A stretch of 64,000 nt of DNA from Candidatus Thalassolituus haligoni (GCF_041222825.1 NZ_CP139482.1:3663501-3727500); one strand, 5' to 3'; shown: positions 9,942-21,703, counted from the stretch's first letter. Numbers and translations are program-made. Notes: generated from the sequence alone by a model not told the origin.

Positions 9942-10475
9942 TTACTTTTTCTTGGCTTCTTTACGACGAACAATCTCGTCAGCGTAACGAACACCCTTGC
10001 CTTTATAAGGCTCAGGAGGACGGTAACCGCGAATTTCAGCGGCAACCTGGCCGACAACTTGTTTGTCGACACCCTTGATCACAACTTCCGTCTGGCTTGG
10101 TGTTTCACAAGTCACACCGTCAGGCAGTTCATAATCAACCGGGTGAGAGAAGCCCAGGGACAGGTTTAGAGTTTTGCCGGAAGACTTGGCACGATAACCA
10201 ACACCTTGCAAAACCAGTTTCTTTTCAAAACCAACACTCACACCGGTAACCATATTGTTTACCAGAGCGCGGAACGTTCCCGCCAAAGCATTAGATTGCT
10301 TGTCATTCTTTTTCGGAGCGAACTTCAGTTCATTCTCTTCTTGCTGAATATCCACAGCAGTGTGGATAGCCAGTTCCAAGGAACCTTGTTTGCCCTTAAC
10401 GGAGATCTTGTCAGCGGCCAGTGTGATTTCAACACCAGTCGGGATCTGTACAGGAGCCTTAGCTACACGAGACAT
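9942..10475 (-). CDS. rplF: 50S ribosomal protein L6
   Basis: 177 aa, two repeated alpha/beta domains near the sarcin-ricin loop. Landmarks: [37 protein letters not shown], and the C-terminal [18 protein letters not shown]. Order rpsH-rplF-rplR is standard. Confidence 0.98.
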   Translation of the reverse strand: MSRVAKAPVQIPTGVEITLAADKISVKGKQGSLELAIHTAVDIQQEENELKFAPKKNDKQSNALAGTFRALVNNMVTGVSVGFEKKLVLQGVGYRAKSSGKTLNLSLGFSHPVDYELPDGVTCETPSQTEVVIKGVDKQVVGQVAAEIRGYRPPEPYKGKGVRYADEIVRRKEAKKK

Positions 10476-10486
10476 GGTATCCCCTC

Positions 10487-10879
10487 TTAGAATACGGTGG
10501 CGATAACTTCACCACCGACACCCGCAGCACGGGCAGCGCGGTCAGTCATGACGCCTTTCGAGGTGGATACAATGGCTACGCCTAAACCTGCCTCTACTTT
10601 CGGCAGTTGTGCGGAACCCTTGTACTGACGCAAACCAGGGCGTGATACGCGCTGGATACGTTCAATAACCGGCTTGCCTTCGTAGTATTTCAGATCAATA
10701 GTCATAACCGATTTGGTTGACTCTTCTACTGAAAAACCACTGATGTAGCCTTCTGCTTCCAGAACCTGGGCAACAGACGCCTTCATTTTTGAAGACGGCA
10801 TGCTCACAGTCGTATGACCAGCTTGCTGGGCATTACGAATGCGGGTGAACATGTCCGCCAACGTGTCTTGCATACTCAT
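10487..10879 (-). CDS. rpsH: 30S ribosomal protein S8
   Basis: Primary 16S rRNA binder; in E. coli also the translational repressor of the spc operon. 130 aa starting [21 protein letters not shown] and ending with the conserved [23 protein letters not shown] 13-bp hairpin lies just upstream in the gap to rpsN. Confidence 0.98.
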   Translation of the reverse strand: MSMQDTLADMFTRIRNAQQAGHTTVSMPSSKMKASVAQVLEAEGYISGFSVEESTKSVMTIDLKYYEGKPVIERIQRVSRPGLRQYKGSAQLPKVEAGLGVAIVSTSKGVMTDRAARAAGVGGEVIATVF

Positions 10880-10911
10880 TTATATTACCTCTGTTGTGCA
10901 GCGGCCTTCAG

Positions 10912-10943
10912 GCAAGACCTGAACAATAACGTTCCGGTCTTGC
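10912..10943 (-). other. stem-loop in the rpsN-rpsH gap
   Basis: GCAAGACC at 10912-10919 pairs with GGTCTTGC at 10936-10943; inside, after one mismatch, GAAC pairs with GTTC around a 6-base loop. It has no T run. It may stabilise or regulate the spc messenger; this position differs from the known E. coli S8 target at the rplE start. Confidence 0.55.
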
Positions 10944-10956
10944 GCAAAGGGTGTGC

Positions 10957-11262
10957 TTACCAACTCGCCTTTTTCAGACCTGGCACGTTACCTTTCATTC
11001 CTTCTTCACGCAGTTTGATACGTGACAGCTTGAACTTGCGGTAAACACCGTGCGGACGGCCCGTTATTTGACAACGACGTCGCAGACGGCTCGCGGATGA
11101 ATCGCGAGGTAGTTTCTGCAACGCTTGTTGTGCATCCCAGCGTTCTTCATCAGAAGAATCCTGGTTACTAATGATTGCCTTGAGCTCAATACGCTTGGCA
11201 GAATATTTCTCTACCAGTTTTTCACGCTTCAACTCACGCTGCTTCATGCTGATTTTAGCCAT
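10957..11262 (-). CDS. rpsN: 30S ribosomal protein S14 (zinc-free form)
   Basis: 101 aa, length of the C-minus type. It lacks the two CxxC pairs of the short zinc form; signatures are [36 protein letters not shown] and the C-terminal GLKKASW. Confidence 0.97.
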   Translation of the reverse strand: MAKISMKQRELKREKLVEKYSAKRIELKAIISNQDSSDEERWDAQQALQKLPRDSSASRLRRRCQITGRPHGVYRKFKLSRIKLREEGMKGNVPGLKKASW

Positions 11263-11272
11263 GACTAACTCC

Positions 11273-11812
11273 TCAGTTACGGAACGGGAACTGCAGCGCT
11301 TTCAGCAAAGCACGGCCTTCTTCGTTGGTTTTGGCTGTGGTGGTGATGGTCACATCCATACCGCGAACCTTGTCTACTTTATCGTAGTCAATTTCCGGGA
11401 AGATGATTTGTTCCTTCACACCCATGCTGTAGTTGCCGCGACCATCAAATGACTTGCCGTTAATACCACGGAAGTCACGTACACGAGGCAGGGAGATATC
11501 GATCAGACGATCCATAAAATCCCACATGCGTTCGCGACGCAGGGTCACTTTACAACCAATTGGCCAGCCTTCACGAACCTTGAAGCCCGCGACAGATTTA
11601 CGTGCCTTGGTGACAACCACTTTCTGGGCAGCAATCAGTTGCATATCAGCAACCGCGCTATCCATCAGTTTCTTGTCGCCCAATGCTTCACCGACACCCA
11701 TGTTCAGGGTGATTTTGGTGATTTTTGGCACTTCCATGATGTTCTTGTAACCAAACTCTTCTTGCAGCTTGGCTACTACTTCTTGTTTATACAGTTCTTC
11801 TAAACGTGACAT
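11273..11812 (-). CDS. rplE: 50S ribosomal protein L5
   Basis: 5S rRNA-binding protein of the central protuberance, 179 aa from [13 protein letters not shown], equal to E. coli. An in-frame upstream start at 11830 would add six residues that include no family sequence. Landmarks: [32 protein letters not shown], and [21 protein letters not shown]. Confidence 0.97.
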   Translation of the reverse strand: MSRLEELYKQEVVAKLQEEFGYKNIMEVPKITKITLNMGVGEALGDKKLMDSAVADMQLIAAQKVVVTKARKSVAGFKVREGWPIGCKVTLRRERMWDFMDRLIDISLPRVRDFRGINGKSFDGRGNYSMGVKEQIIFPEIDYDKVDKVRGMDVTITTTAKTNEEGRALLKALQFPFRN

Positions 11813-11830
11813 AGCAGTATCCAGCTCCAA

Positions 11831-12145
11831 TTAGGCGTCGATTACATCGCCAGTGGATTTGAAGATACGTACCTTCTTTTCACCGTCAACCTGGAAGCCA
11901 ACACGATCAGCTTTTTCAGTTTTAGGGTTCCAAATGGCCACGTTGGAAGCTTGAATACCAGCTTCACGCTCGATGATGCCACCTGGCTGCTGCAGGTACG
12001 GGTTAGGCTTCTGGTGTTTTTTCACCATGTTAACGCCGGTAACTATCAGACGGCCATCCTGCTGTACCTTTTGAACGGTACCGCGTTTGCCCTTGTCTTT
12101 ACCTGCGATAACAACCACTTCGTCTTTACTACGGATTTTCAACAT
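11831..12145 (-). CDS. rplX: 50S ribosomal protein L24
   Basis: Assembly initiator of the 50S subunit with a KOW motif ([17 protein letters not shown]). Two in-frame ATGs exist. The Shine-Dalgarno AGGGAGG ends only 2 bases before the one at 12151 but 8 bases before the one at 12145, so the latter is preferred, giving 104 aa as in E. coli. Confidence 0.96.
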   Translation of the reverse strand: MLKIRSKDEVVVIAGKDKGKRGTVQKVQQDGRLIVTGVNMVKKHQKPNPYLQQPGGIIEREAGIQASNVAIWNPKTEKADRVGFQVDGEKKVRIFKSTGDVIDA

Positions 12146-12159
12146 TTGCATTCCCTCCC

Positions 12160-12528
12160 TTAGAGCACTTCAGGTGCTAGGGAAATGATCTTCATAAACT
12201 TCTCTGAGCGAAGTTCACGAGTCACAGGGCCAAAGATACGAGTACCGATTGGCGACAAGGATGCGTTCAGAAGAACCGCAGAGTTGACGTCAAAGCGGAT
12301 AATTGAACCATCGGGACGACGCACACCTTTACGGGTACGTACAACCACGGCGTTCATTACCTGGCCTTTTTTAACTTTACCGCGAGGAATTGCTTCCTTA
12401 ACGGACACTTTAATCAAATCACCGATGCCGGCATAACGACGATGCGAACCGCCCAGTACTTTAATGCACTGAACACGCTTTGCGCCGCTGTTATCGGCAA
12501 CGTCTAGCATGGTTTGAGTTTGGATCAT
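12160..12528 (-). CDS. rplN: 50S ribosomal protein L14
   Basis: 122 aa, start [20 protein letters not shown], with the family signature [21 protein letters not shown]. First gene of the spc group; only 33 bases separate it from rpsQ and no promoter is evident there, so the S10 and spc groups appear co-transcribed. Confidence 0.98.
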   Translation of the reverse strand: MIQTQTMLDVADNSGAKRVQCIKVLGGSHRRYAGIGDLIKVSVKEAIPRGKVKKGQVMNAVVVRTRKGVRRPDGSIIRFDVNSAVLLNASLSPIGTRIFGPVTRELRSEKFMKIISLAPEVL

Positions 12529-12561
12529 GCCTCTCGCTCCTTAACTGACTCCGCCTGGTGG

Positions 12562-12828
12562 TTAAACCTTGGCGGCGCGCTCGTCGATGTTTACCAACGC
12601 CCATGTCTTGTTTTTAGACAGTGGGCGTGACTCTTTTACTGTAACGAAATCGCCAATCTGGCATTCGTTGTTGGCGTCGTGCGCCATAATCTTGGTAGAA
12701 CGCTTCACGAACTTTTTATAGATCGGATGCTTTACAAAACGCTCAACCCGGACAGTGATGGACTTGTCCATCTTGTTGCTCACGACACGACCACTCAGGG
12801 TACGAACGGATGTTGTGTTCTCAGTCAT
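12562..12828 (-). CDS. rpsQ: 30S ribosomal protein S17
   Basis: 88 aa, OB-fold primary binder of 16S rRNA. Landmarks: [18 protein letters not shown] and [19 protein letters not shown]. Start chosen at 12828 because AGGTGA ends 6 bases upstream; an ATG at 12834 directly touches that site and the rpmC stop. Confidence 0.97.
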   Translation of the reverse strand: MTENTTSVRTLSGRVVSNKMDKSITVRVERFVKHPIYKKFVKRSTKIMAHDANNECQIGDFVTVKESRPLSKNKTWALVNIDERAAKV

Positions 12829-12830
12829 GA

Positions 12831-13022
12831 TCATTCACCTGCCTTGCTTGCCAGCTCAGTTTTAACGCGAGCGATGTCGCGACGGGTCTGACTCACAAGG
12901 TGAGTCTGTCCCAACTGGCCAGTCGCTTTTTGCATACGCAACTTAAATTGTTCGCCCAACAGTTCTATCAGCTGAGATTTCAGCTCAGCCACTGATTTTT
13001 CTTTCAGTTCACTTGCTTTCAT
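12831..13022 (-). CDS. rpmC: 50S ribosomal protein L29
   Basis: 63 aa, two-helix protein at the exit tunnel: [18 protein letters not shown] and [17 protein letters not shown]. The ATG at 13022 overlaps the rplP stop (TGATG); the preceding GTG codon is less likely. Confidence 0.97.
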   Translation of the reverse strand: MKASELKEKSVAELKSQLIELLGEQFKLRMQKATGQLGQTHLVSQTRRDIARVKTELASKAGE

Positions 13023-13435
13023 CACAGCACCGTCCGTTTAACGAATACAGTATCGAAAGGCAGCTTGGCCGCAGCCAGAGCAAACGCTTCACGCGCCAAC
13101 TCTTCAGGCACACCTTCCATCTCGTAAAGAACACGACCTGGCTGAATCTGGCATACCCAGTATTCAACGTTACCCTTACCTTTACCCATACGAACCTCGA
13201 GAGGTTTTTCTGTAATAGGCTTGTCCGGGAACACGCGAATCCAGATCTTGCCGCCACGTTTCACCTTACGGGTCATCGCACGACGTGCTGATTCAATTTG
13301 ACGCGAAGTCAGACGACCACGGCCGGTAGCTTTCAGCGCATATTCGCCAAAGCTGACCTTGGAGCCACGAATGGCCAAGCCACGGTTACGGCCGGTCTGG
13401 ACTTTGCGGAATTTGGTACGTTTTGGTAACAACAT
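13022..13435 (-). CDS. rplP: 50S ribosomal protein L16
   Basis: 137 aa, contacts the A-site tRNA. Starts [19 protein letters not shown]; conserved [19 protein letters not shown] and [20 protein letters not shown] with the arginine that can be hydroxylated in E. coli L16. Confidence 0.98.
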   Translation of the reverse strand: MLLPKRTKFRKVQTGRNRGLAIRGSKVSFGEYALKATGRGRLTSRQIESARRAMTRKVKRGGKIWIRVFPDKPITEKPLEVRMGKGKGNVEYWVCQIQPGRVLYEMEGVPEELAREAFALAAAKLPFDTVFVKRTVL

Positions 13436-13447
13436 AACTCAATCCCC

Positions 13448-14137
13448 TTATGAACGACCGGATTTCTTCTTACCCTGGCTCTTGGCGCGTTCGCGTACCT
13501 CTTGGATACCGCCCAGAATCTCACCTTTGAAGATCCAGACTTTAACGCCAATAACACCATAGGTAGTGTGTGCTTCGTAAGTTGCGTAGTCGATGTCGGC
13601 ACGCAGTGTGTGCAATGGCACACGTCCTTCACGATACCACTCGGCACGAGCAATCTCGGCTCCACCCAATCGGCCGCTCACCTGGATCTTGATACCTTCA
13701 GCACCGCCACGCATGGCGTTCTGAACGGCGCGTTTCATAGCACGACGGAACATAACTCGACGTTCCAGCTGGCTAGCAACGCTCTGGGCAACCAGTTTGG
13801 CATCCAGATCAGGCTTGCGAACTTCTTCAATGTTGATGTGTACCGGAATACCCATCACTTCGCTCAGGTCCTTACGCAGAACCTCAACGTCTTCACCTTT
13901 TTTGCCAATCACAATACCTGGGCGGGCAGTGTGGATGGTGACTTTGGCGTTTTGCGCAGGACGCTCAATGACGACCTTACTGACTGATGCCTTTTCCAGG
14001 CGCTTTTCGATCATGGATCGAACAGCGATGTCAGTCAGCAGATTGTCGGCGTACTTATCCTTACCGGCATACCAGATCGAATTGTGATCTTTGACAATGC
14101 CCAAGCGGATACCGGTTGGATGAACTTTCTGACCCAT
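13448..14137 (-). CDS. rpsC: 30S ribosomal protein S3
   Basis: Entry-channel protein with a KH domain (about residues 40-110: [18 protein letters not shown]). Start set at [13 protein letters not shown] (14137), the universal S3 start, rather than the upstream in-frame GTG-type extension to 14182, which overlaps rplV. 229 aa (E. coli 233). C terminus GKKKSGRS. Confidence 0.97.
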   Translation of the reverse strand: MGQKVHPTGIRLGIVKDHNSIWYAGKDKYADNLLTDIAVRSMIEKRLEKASVSKVVIERPAQNAKVTIHTARPGIVIGKKGEDVEVLRKDLSEVMGIPVHINIEEVRKPDLDAKLVAQSVASQLERRVMFRRAMKRAVQNAMRGGAEGIKIQVSGRLGGAEIARAEWYREGRVPLHTLRADIDYATYEAHTTYGVIGVKVWIFKGEILGGIQEVRERAKSQGKKKSGRS

Positions 14138-14148
14138 CTGACCAACTC

Positions 14149-14484
14149 CTATTTTTCTGAAACTTTCACAGTGATGTGACAAGTACGCTTGAAGATACGA
14201 TCCGCACGGCCTTTCGCACGAGGGCGAATACGCTTCATGGTCATACCTTCGTCGACGAAGATCGTGCTGACATTCAGCTCATCTACGTCAGCGCCATCAT
14301 TGTGCTCAGCGTTGGCGATGGCAGATTCCAGAACTTTCTTGACCAGTTCAGCGCCTTTTTTGGTGCTGAAAGTCAGGATTTCCAGAGCTTCATCCACTTT
14401 TTTACCGCGGATCTGGTCTGCGACCAGGCGCGCTTTTTGAGCGGACAAGCGAGCACCACGTAAAACAGCGGCTACTTCAGACAT
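14149..14484 (-). CDS. rplV: 50S ribosomal protein L22
   Basis: 111 aa. The long beta-hairpin that lines the exit tunnel is present ([20 protein letters not shown]), as are [16 protein letters not shown] and the end HITVKVSEK. Macrolide-relevant loop residues appear ordinary. Confidence 0.98.
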   Translation of the reverse strand: MSEVAAVLRGARLSAQKARLVADQIRGKKVDEALEILTFSTKKGAELVKKVLESAIANAEHNDGADVDELNVSTIFVDEGMTMKRIRPRAKGRADRIFKRTCHITVKVSEK

Positions 14485-14497
14485 ACTTCACCCCTTC

Positions 14498-14773
14498 TTA
14501 GCGTTTGGCTTTCTTATCCGCTACGTGACCCTTAAAAGTACGAGTCAGCGCGAATTCGCCCAGTTTATGTCCAACCATGTCTTCAGTGACGAAAACAGGC
14601 ACGTGTTGTTTACCGTTATGTACAGCGATGGTCAGCCCCACGAAATCCGGGAAGATAGTGGAGCGGCGAGACCAGGTCTTGATCGGACGCTTGTCGTTCT
14701 TCTCAAGAGCGGCCTCTACCTTCTTCATCAAGTGATGGTCAATAAATGGACCTTTTTTCAATGAACGTGGCAC
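14498..14773 (-). CDS. rpsS: 30S ribosomal protein S19
   Basis: 91 aa, head protein that forms a pair with S13. Starts [20 protein letters not shown], with [20 protein letters not shown] and [15 protein letters not shown]. Confidence 0.98.
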   Translation of the reverse strand: MPRSLKKGPFIDHHLMKKVEAALEKNDKRPIKTWSRRSTIFPDFVGLTIAVHNGKQHVPVFVTEDMVGHKLGEFALTRTFKGHVADKKAKR

Positions 14774-14790
14774 AGTTCAATCCTCTCTAG

Positions 14791-15618
14791 TTATTTCGCA
14801 GAACGACGGCGTACGATCAGATGGTCGGTACGCTTATTCTTACGAGTCTTGTAGCCTTTGGTTGGAACACCCCAAGGAGAAACAGGATGGCGACCACCAG
14901 AGGTACGACCTTCACCACCACCATGTGGGTGGTCCACAGGGTTCATCACCACACCGCGAACGGTAGGACGAACACCACGCCAGCGCGTAGCACCAGCTTT
15001 ACCCAGTTCACGCAGAGCGTGCTCAGCATTACCCACTTCGCCCAGGGTGGCGCGACAGTCAGACAAAACCTTGCGCATCTCACCGGAACGCAAACGCAAA
15101 GTGCAGTAAGTGCCTTCACGAGCAACCAGCTGTGCAGATGTACCCGCAGAACGGGCGATCTGACCACCTTTACCAGGCTTCAGCTCGATGTTGTGAATAA
15201 CGCTACCAACCGGCACGTTACGCAAAGGCATCGCAGAACCTACTTTAATAGGAGCATGCTCGCCAGATACGATTTCATCACCTGCACTCATGCCTTTGGC
15301 AGCAAGAATGTAGCGACGCTCACCGTCTGCGTACTTCAGCAGAGCAATGTTGGCGCTGCGGTTCGGATCGTATTCCAGACGCTCAACAACAGCTGGAATG
15401 CCATCTTTGTTGCGTTTGAAATCGACGACACGATAGTGATGTTTGTGACCACCGCCAATATGACGAGTGGTAATCCGACCGTTATTGTTACGACCGCCAG
15501 ACTTGCTGTTCTTTTCAAGCAGAGGCGCAAAAGGTTTACCCTTGTGCAGCTCTTTATTCACGACTTTAACGAGATGGCGACGGCCAGCTGAAGTCGGTTT
15601 AGTTTTCACCAATGCCAT
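14791..15618 (-). CDS. rplB: 50S ribosomal protein L2
   Basis: 275 aa, needed for peptidyl-transferase centre assembly. The universally conserved [20 protein letters not shown], with the essential histidine, is intact. N terminus [19 protein letters not shown]; the basic C terminus ends RRRSAK. Confidence 0.98.
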   Translation of the reverse strand: MALVKTKPTSAGRRHLVKVVNKELHKGKPFAPLLEKNSKSGGRNNNGRITTRHIGGGHKHHYRVVDFKRNKDGIPAVVERLEYDPNRSANIALLKYADGERRYILAAKGMSAGDEIVSGEHAPIKVGSAMPLRNVPVGSVIHNIELKPGKGGQIARSAGTSAQLVAREGTYCTLRLRSGEMRKVLSDCRATLGEVGNAEHALRELGKAGATRWRGVRPTVRGVVMNPVDHPHGGGEGRTSGGRHPVSPWGVPTKGYKTRKNKRTDHLIVRRRSAK

Positions 15619-15629
15619 GACTTAAGCTC

Positions 15630-15926
15630 CTATTCCGCGTCAGCGAAGTCGATGTCCTGACCGGCGACCAGGCGAACGTATGCTTTACGCACATCATTAC
15701 GCTTGCCAACACCGCGAGCAGTACGTTTGGTCTTGCCTTTAATGTTGACAACCTGCACTGACTGAACTTTTACTTCAAACAGGGCTTCAACGGCTTGTTT
15801 GATTTCTGGCTTGGTTGCATCAGGAGCCACACGGAAAACATACTGTCCGTGTTTTTCGGCAACCCAAGTTGCTTTCTCAGAAATCTGAGGTGCGATCAGC
15901 ACCTTGTAAAGGCGTTCACGAATCAT
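15630..15926 (-). CDS. rplW: 50S ribosomal protein L23
   Basis: 98 aa, docking site for trigger factor and SRP at the tunnel exit. Landmarks [19 protein letters not shown] and [20 protein letters not shown]. Overlaps rplD by 4 bases (ATGA). Confidence 0.97.
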   Translation of the reverse strand: MIRERLYKVLIAPQISEKATWVAEKHGQYVFRVAPDATKPEIKQAVEALFEVKVQSVQVVNIKGKTKRTARGVGKRNDVRKAYVRLVAGQDIDFADAE

Positions 15927-16525
15927 GCGTAAGCCTCCTCAAGTTGTTTCAAGGCTTGCACAGTCACCAGGACTTTTTCGAATGCAATCAGGCTCACAGG
16001 ATCGATCGCTGATGCTTCGGTCACGCCGACATGAGGAACATTACGAGCAGCCAGATACAGCTTCTCGTCGATATCCTCGGAGATGATCAATACGTTGCTC
16101 AGGTCCAGTTCGTTCAATTTGGCAACAAACTCTTTGGTCTTATGGCTTTCGACGCCAAAGGAGTCTGCAACCACCAAACGCTCTTGACGAACCAGCTCAG
16201 ACAAGATGACCTGCATGGCTGCGCGGTACATTTTCTTGTTCAGCTTCTGGTCGAAGTCGCGTGGCTTGGCAGCAAACGTAACACCACCTGAACGCCAGAT
16301 CGGGCTACTTGAAGTACCAGCACGAGCACGACCAGTTCCCTTCTGACGCCAAGGCTTGATACCACCACCGGCAACTTCAGAACGGGTCTTTTGTGCTTTG
16401 GTACCCTGACGGCCACCTGCCATATAGGCAGTAACCACCTGGTGAACCAGGGCTTCATTAAATTCACGGCCGAAGGTAGCGTCAGAAACAGCTACCGCAT
16501 TGCCTGCGTTAGTTTTCAGTTCCAT
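15923..16525 (-). CDS. rplD: 50S ribosomal protein L4
   Basis: 200 aa; in E. coli also the autogenous repressor of the S10 operon. The tunnel loop is intact ([20 protein letters not shown]), as is the end [14 protein letters not shown]. Follows rplC after 3 bases. Confidence 0.98.
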   Translation of the reverse strand: MELKTNAGNAVAVSDATFGREFNEALVHQVVTAYMAGGRQGTKAQKTRSEVAGGGIKPWRQKGTGRARAGTSSSPIWRSGGVTFAAKPRDFDQKLNKKMYRAAMQVILSELVRQERLVVADSFGVESHKTKEFVAKLNELDLSNVLIISEDIDEKLYLAARNVPHVGVTEASAIDPVSLIAFEKVLVTVQALKQLEEAYA

Positions 16526-16528
16526 CGC

Positions 16529-17161
16529 TTACCCCTTCGCCTTAACAGCTGGCTTCACAATCACGTCAGAACCTGGAGCACCAGGTACTGCGCCCTTGAC
16601 CAGCAGCAGGTTGTTTTCCACGTCAACGCGTACGACTTCCAGGCTTTGGGTGGTCTGTTGTTCAGAACCCATATGGCCAGCCATTTTCTTGCCTTTCCAG
16701 ACACGACCGGGAGTCTGACACTGGCCGATAGAGCCAGGTGCGCGATGTGACAGGGAGTTACCGTGGGTAGCATCCTGAGTACGGAAGTTCCAGCGCTTGA
16801 CGCCACCCTGGAAACCTTTACCTTTGGTAGTACCAGTAACATCTACTTTCTGGCCCGCTTCAAACTGGGTAACAGATAGTTCATCACCGGCACTGAAAGA
16901 TTCTTCAGTACGGAACTCGATAGCGCCTCGTCCAGCTTCGATATTTGCTTTTGCAAAGTGACCAGATGCTGGCTTGGAAACGCGTGACGCTTTTTTAGCG
17001 CCAAAAGTAACCTGAATTGCACTGTAACCGTCAGTATCAACGGTTTTTACCTGAGAGACGCGGTTTGGCGTTACTTCCAGGACAGTAACAGCAACAGATT
17101 GACCTTCTTCGGTAAAGATACGGGTCATGCCCGCTTTTTTACCGACAATACCAATTGCCAT
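16529..17161 (-). CDS. rplC: 50S ribosomal protein L3
   Basis: Assembly-initiating protein whose long loop reaches the peptidyl-transferase centre ([20 protein letters not shown]). 210 aa from [16 protein letters not shown], with AGAGGT upstream of the ATG at 17161. A longer in-frame version to 17212 adds 17 unrelated residues and is rejected. Confidence 0.97.
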   Translation of the reverse strand: MAIGIVGKKAGMTRIFTEEGQSVAVTVLEVTPNRVSQVKTVDTDGYSAIQVTFGAKKASRVSKPASGHFAKANIEAGRGAIEFRTEESFSAGDELSVTQFEAGQKVDVTGTTKGKGFQGGVKRWNFRTQDATHGNSLSHRAPGSIGQCQTPGRVWKGKKMAGHMGSEQQTTQSLEVVRVDVENNLLLVKGAVPGAPGSDVIVKPAVKAKG

Positions 17162-17218
17162 TTTATTTACCTCTCGTGTACGGGGCTTGGACCCACTATG
17201 GCCGCCTGACATTAGGCG

Positions 17219-17238
17219 TTACACAGAGCACTGTGTAA
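17219..17238 (-). other. 8-bp hairpin in the rpsJ-rplC gap
   Basis: TTACACAG and CTGTGTAA flank a 4-base loop within the 95-base gap between rpsJ and rplC. No T run follows. It may be an mRNA stability or processing element; function unknown. Confidence 0.4.
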
Positions 17239-17256
17239 GGTTAAGCCTGTTCGCTC

Positions 17257-17565
17257 TTAACCAAGACTGATCTGAACTTCCACACCGGCAGCCAGATCCA
17301 GTTTCATCAGCGCATCAACGGTTTTTTCTGTTGGCTCAACAATGTCGAGCATGCGCTTGTGCGTACGGATTTCGTACTGATCGCGCGCGTCTTTGTTGAC
17401 GTGCGGAGAGACCAGGACGGTAAAACGCTCTTTACGGGTGGGCAGTGGAATAGGACCACGCACCTGAGCGCCCGTACGTTTGGCGGTATCGACAATTTCC
17501 TGAGTCGATGTATCGATCAGGCGATGGTCGAAAGCCTTTAAACGGATACGGATTCGTTGGTTCAT
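17257..17565 (-). CDS. rpsJ: 30S ribosomal protein S10 / NusE
   Basis: 102 aa, first gene of the S10 operon, also a NusB partner in antitermination. Starts [18 protein letters not shown]; the flexible loop is [23 protein letters not shown] at 17565 has GGAG 7 bases upstream; the TTG two codons earlier is not needed. A near-consensus promoter lies at 17625-17653. Confidence 0.98.
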   Translation of the reverse strand: MNQRIRIRLKAFDHRLIDTSTQEIVDTAKRTGAQVRGPIPLPTRKERFTVLVSPHVNKDARDQYEIRTHKRMLDIVEPTEKTVDALMKLDLAAGVEVQISLG

Positions 17566-17624
17566 TACCAAACTCCAAATTTATGTGCCAGAGCTCGCTT
17601 TCACCCCAATTCAAGGGGACGCGA

Positions 17625-17653
17625 ATTGTATGCGGCTGTACAAAAAGTGTCAA
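17625..17653 (-). promoter_or_regulatory. sigma-70 promoter of the S10 operon
   Basis: On the minus strand TTGACA (17653-17648), a 17-base spacer, then TACAAT (17630-17625): eleven of twelve consensus bases. Transcription should start near 17618, leaving only about 50 bases of leader before rpsJ. This is too short for the roughly 170-base L4-responsive leader of E. coli. Confidence 0.88.
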
Positions 17654-17717
17654 CCGACAAAAATAAAAATGCCACAAAGCTGTGGTGAAGACAGGGATAT
17701 TTTTTGGGAGGGAGAAA

Positions 17718-17739
17718 AAGCCCCGACTGAGCGGGGCTT
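17718..17739 (-). terminator. terminator after tuf (copy 1), bidirectional
   Basis: AGCCCCG (17719-17725) pairs with CGGGGCT (17732-17738) around a 6-base loop; T runs flank it in both orientations. It separates the str operon from the S10 promoter. The same hairpin, with one changed loop base, follows the second tuf gene. Confidence 0.9.
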
Positions 17740-17779
17740 TTTTGATCTGGGCCGAATAACTCAGCCCCGACGTTTGGTC

Positions 17780-19003
17780 TTACTCGACGATCTTGGCTAC
17801 AACGCCAGCACCAACGGTACGGCCACCTTCACGAATCGCGAAGCGCAGACCTTCATCCATCGCAATCGGCGCGATCAGGGTAATGGTCAGCTGAACGTTG
17901 TCACCTGGCATGACCATTTCCACGCCTTCTGGCAGTTCACACGCACCGGTGACGTCGGTGGTACGGAAGTAAAACTGGGGACGGTAACCTTTGAAGAATG
18001 GGGTATGACGACCACCTTCATCTTTACCCAGTACGTAAACTTCGGATTCGAACTTGGTGTGAGGGGTGATAGAACCTGGCTTCGCCAGTACCTGCCCACG
18101 TTCGACTTCGTCACGCTTGGTACCACGCAGCAGAACGCCGACGTTTTCACCCGCACGGCCTTCGTCCAGAATCTTGCGGAACATTTCAACACCGGTACAG
18201 ATGGTCTTGATGGTGTCCTTGATGCCGATAATGGCGACTTCTTCACCAGTACGGACGATACCGCGCTCAACACGACCGGTAACAACGGTACCACGACCCT
18301 GAATCGAGAAAACGTCTTCGATCGGCATAATGAAAGCACCGTCAATCGCACGCTCTGGCTCAGGAATGTAGCTGTCCAGGGTTTCTACCAGCTTACGTAC
18401 TGCGGTAGTTCCCATTTCGTTGTCATCTTCTCCATTCAGGGCCATCAGCGCTGAACCTGGGATGATGGGGGTGTCGTCACCGGGGAAGTCGTATTCAGAC
18501 AGCAGGTCACGCAATTCCATTTCGACCAGTTCCAGCATCTCTGCGTATTCTTCTGAGTCTGCGCCACCGCAGTCTTCAGCCAGCAGGTCGGCCTTGTTCA
18601 GGAATACCAGGATGTAAGGGACACCCACCTGACGGGACAGCAGGATGTGTTCACGAGTCTGCGGCATTGGGCCGTCAGTCGAACCACATACCAGGATCGC
18701 ACCGTCCATCTGCGCAGCACCGGTGATCATGTTTTTCACATAATCCGCGTGTCCTGGGCAATCTACGTGCGCGTAGTGACGGTTTGGAGATTCGTACTCA
18801 ACGTGAGAAGTTGAGATGGTGATACCGCGCTCACGCTCTTCTGGTGCGTTGTCGATACCGTCGAATGCAACGGCTGCGCCGCCCCATACTTCAGCACATA
18901 CGCGAGTCAGAGCCGCAGTCAGAGTGGTTTTACCATGGTCAACGTGACCAATAGTACCTACGTTTACGTGGGGTTTGGAACGTTCAAACGTTGCCTTAGC
19001 CAT
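17780..19003 (-). CDS. tufA: elongation factor Tu, copy 1
   Basis: GTPase that brings aminoacyl-tRNA to the ribosome. G motifs: GHVDHGKT (residues 19-26), DCPGHADY and NKADL. The 407 aa are longer than E. coli EF-Tu (394), mainly from an acidic stretch after [20 protein letters not shown] in the G domain. The predicted protein is identical to that of copy 2 at 61680-62903. I find three synonymous differences between the DNA copies (17972, 18497, 18514). It lies 29 bases downstream of fusA, as last gene of the str operon. Confidence 0.98.
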   Translation of the reverse strand: MAKATFERSKPHVNVGTIGHVDHGKTTLTAALTRVCAEVWGGAAVAFDGIDNAPEERERGITISTSHVEYESPNRHYAHVDCPGHADYVKNMITGAAQMDGAILVCGSTDGPMPQTREHILLSRQVGVPYILVFLNKADLLAEDCGGADSEEYAEMLELVEMELRDLLSEYDFPGDDTPIIPGSALMALNGEDDNEMGTTAVRKLVETLDSYIPEPERAIDGAFIMPIEDVFSIQGRGTVVTGRVERGIVRTGEEVAIIGIKDTIKTICTGVEMFRKILDEGRAGENVGVLLRGTKRDEVERGQVLAKPGSITPHTKFESEVYVLGKDEGGRHTPFFKGYRPQFYFRTTDVTGACELPEGVEMVMPGDNVQLTITLIAPIAMDEGLRFAIREGGRTVGAGVVAKIVE

Positions 19004-19032
19004 AGAACACCTCGTTCAATATCTTTAACTGA

Positions 19033-21135
19033 TTAAGCTTTTCTCATTACTGCTTCAGCAACACTTGCAGGCGCTTCCGCATATTTCTCAAATTCCATGG
19101 AATAGGTAGCACGCCCCTGGGTTGCAGAACGCAGGTCAGTTGCATAACCAAACATTTCTGCCAGTGGCACAGACGCATTCACCACCTTGCCAGATGGCGA
19201 GTCGTCCATTCCTGAAATCAGACCTCGGCGACGGTTCAGGTCGCCCACCACATCACCCATATAATCTTCAGGGGTAACAACTTCAACTTTCATCGTCGGC
19301 TCAAGCAAAACTGCACTGCCTTTTTCTGAAAGTTGTTTGGTTGCTTGTGAGGCGGCAATTTTAAACGCCATCTCGTTAGAGTCAACGTCATGAAAAGAAC
19401 CATCGTAAAGAGTCGCCTTAAGACCGAGTAACGGATAACCCGCCAGCACCCCGTTCTTCATTTGCTCCTCGATACCTTTCTGTACCGCCGGGATGTATTC
19501 ACGCGGAATGGCACCCCCAACAACATCATTCACAAATTCAAGCTGATCAGCATCAGCCTCGGCCGCAGGCTCAAAGCGGATGACGACATGACCATACTGT
19601 CCGCGTCCGCCGGACTGCTTGACGTACTTGTGATTGATTTCGACGGTAGCGGTAATTTTTTCGCGATAAGCAACCTGTGGCTTACCGACATTACATTCAA
19701 CGTTAAATTCGCGGCGCATACGATCGACGATAATATCCAGGTGTAATTCACCCATACCGGAAATAATGGTCTGCCCGGTTTCTTCGTCAGTCTCAACGCG
19801 AAACGACGGATCTTCCTGGGCCAGCTTGCCCAGCGCCACACCCATCTTTTCCTGATCCGCCTTGGATCTCGGCTCAACCGCTACAGAAATAACGGGATCC
19901 GGAAACTCCATGCGCTCCAGCGTGATGATGTTATTCATATCACACAGGGTTTCCCCCGTCGTAACATCTTTCAGACCAACCAGCGCAACAATATCGCCTG
20001 CCCGGACTTCTTTGACCTCTTCCCGACTATTGGCATGCATCTGCACCATGCGACCAACACGCTCGCGGCGTGATTTGACCGGGTTGTACACACCATCACC
20101 GGAATTCAATACACCGGAATAGACCCTGACAAACGTCAGCGTGCCGACAAAGGGGTCGGTAGCAATCTTGAATGCCAGCGCAGAAAATGGCTCGTCATCG
20201 GCTGAACGCCGAACTCCGGCAGAGCCTTCGGCATCATCCAACACACCTTCAATCGCTTTCACTTCCGTCGGTGACGGCAAAAAATCGATCACGGCGTCCA
20301 GAACGGCCTGCACACCTTTGTTTTTAAAGGCAGATCCGCAGGTCACCAGCACAGCCTTGTTCGCCAGCGTCGCAGCTCGCAAACCAGACTTGAGGTCGGC
20401 TTCAGATAATTCACCTTCTTCCAGGTACTTATCCATCAATTCATCGGAAGCATCCGCTGCAGCTTCGAGCATCCGCTCGCGCCATTCAGCTGCTTTCTCT
20501 TCCAGTTCCGACGGAATCTCCTCATAGGTGAAAGTCATGCCCTGATCTGATTCGTTCCACATAATGGCTTTCATCTTGATCAGATCAACAACACCTTTGA
20601 AGTTTTCTTCACTGCCTATATTTATCTGAATAGGCACAGCATTGGCCCCGAGCCGGCTTTTCAGCTGCTCGACTACCATAAAAAAATCTGCCCCGGCACG
20701 ATCCATCTTATTGACGAACACCATGCGAGGAACTTCGTATTTATTGGCTTGACGCCATACAGTTTCTGTTTGTGGCTGCACACCGGACGAGCCACAAAGG
20801 ACGACAACAGCGCCGTCGAGTACACGCAAGGAACGCTCTACCTCAATGGTAAAGTCCACGTGCCCCGGGGTATCAATAATGTTGATACGGTGCTGCTCAT
20901 ATTGCTGCGCCATACCTGACCAGAAACAGGTCGTAGCAGCCGAGGTAATGGTAATCCCTCGCTCCTGCTCCTGCTCCATCCAGTCCATCGTTGCTGCACC
21001 GTCGTGCACCTCACCAATTTTGTGAGACACGCCGGTATAGAAAAGTACACGCTCAGTTGTTGTCGTTTTACCAGCATCCACGTGTGCGCAGATGCCAATG
21101 TTACGATAACGGTCAATAGGGGTTGTGCGTGCCAC
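19033..21135 (-). CDS. fusA: elongation factor G, str-operon copy
   Basis: Translocase/recycling GTPase, 700 aa. G motifs [15 protein letters not shown] (near residue 17), DTPGHVDFT and [10 protein letters not shown]; domain IV tip region [13 protein letters not shown] terminus AEAVMRKA. It lies between rpsG and tuf. A diverged paralogue (57728-59815) lacks the extra segments seen here (for example [14 protein letters not shown] in the G domain), so the two EF-Gs are different lineages rather than recent copies. Confidence 0.98.
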   Translation of the reverse strand: MARTTPIDRYRNIGICAHVDAGKTTTTERVLFYTGVSHKIGEVHDGAATMDWMEQEQERGITITSAATTCFWSGMAQQYEQHRINIIDTPGHVDFTIEVERSLRVLDGAVVVLCGSSGVQPQTETVWRQANKYEVPRMVFVNKMDRAGADFFMVVEQLKSRLGANAVPIQINIGSEENFKGVVDLIKMKAIMWNESDQGMTFTYEEIPSELEEKAAEWRERMLEAAADASDELMDKYLEEGELSEADLKSGLRAATLANKAVLVTCGSAFKNKGVQAVLDAVIDFLPSPTEVKAIEGVLDDAEGSAGVRRSADDEPFSALAFKIATDPFVGTLTFVRVYSGVLNSGDGVYNPVKSRRERVGRMVQMHANSREEVKEVRAGDIVALVGLKDVTTGETLCDMNNIITLERMEFPDPVISVAVEPRSKADQEKMGVALGKLAQEDPSFRVETDEETGQTIISGMGELHLDIIVDRMRREFNVECNVGKPQVAYREKITATVEINHKYVKQSGGRGQYGHVVIRFEPAAEADADQLEFVNDVVGGAIPREYIPAVQKGIEEQMKNGVLAGYPLLGLKATLYDGSFHDVDSNEMAFKIAASQATKQLSEKGSAVLLEPTMKVEVVTPEDYMGDVVGDLNRRRGLISGMDDSPSGKVVNASVPLAEMFGYATDLRSATQGRATYSMEFEKYAEAPASVAEAVMRKA

Positions 21136-21154
21136 TGCGTCGTCCTCGGATCAA

Positions 21155-21649
<495 letters not shown>

Positions 21650-21678
21650 TCAGTCTGTGCATCAAAGTTGAGCACAGC

Positions 21679-21703
21679 CTTACTCTTATCTAAAACGAGT
21701 AAG
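21679..21703 (-). other. hairpin in the rpsL-rpsG spacer
   Basis: CTTACTC (21679-21685) pairs with GAGTAAG (21697-21703) around an 11-base loop. In E. coli the corresponding spacer binds S7 for autoregulation; whether this structure does so is inferred from position only. Confidence 0.4.

Noticed and set aside
17657..17690. Hairpin CCACA/TGTGG followed by T-rich DNA upstream of the rpsJ promoter as a second terminator
   Set aside because: The stem is only 5 bp and the T run is interrupted; the strong tuf terminator at 17718-17739 is enough, so this is left unclaimed.
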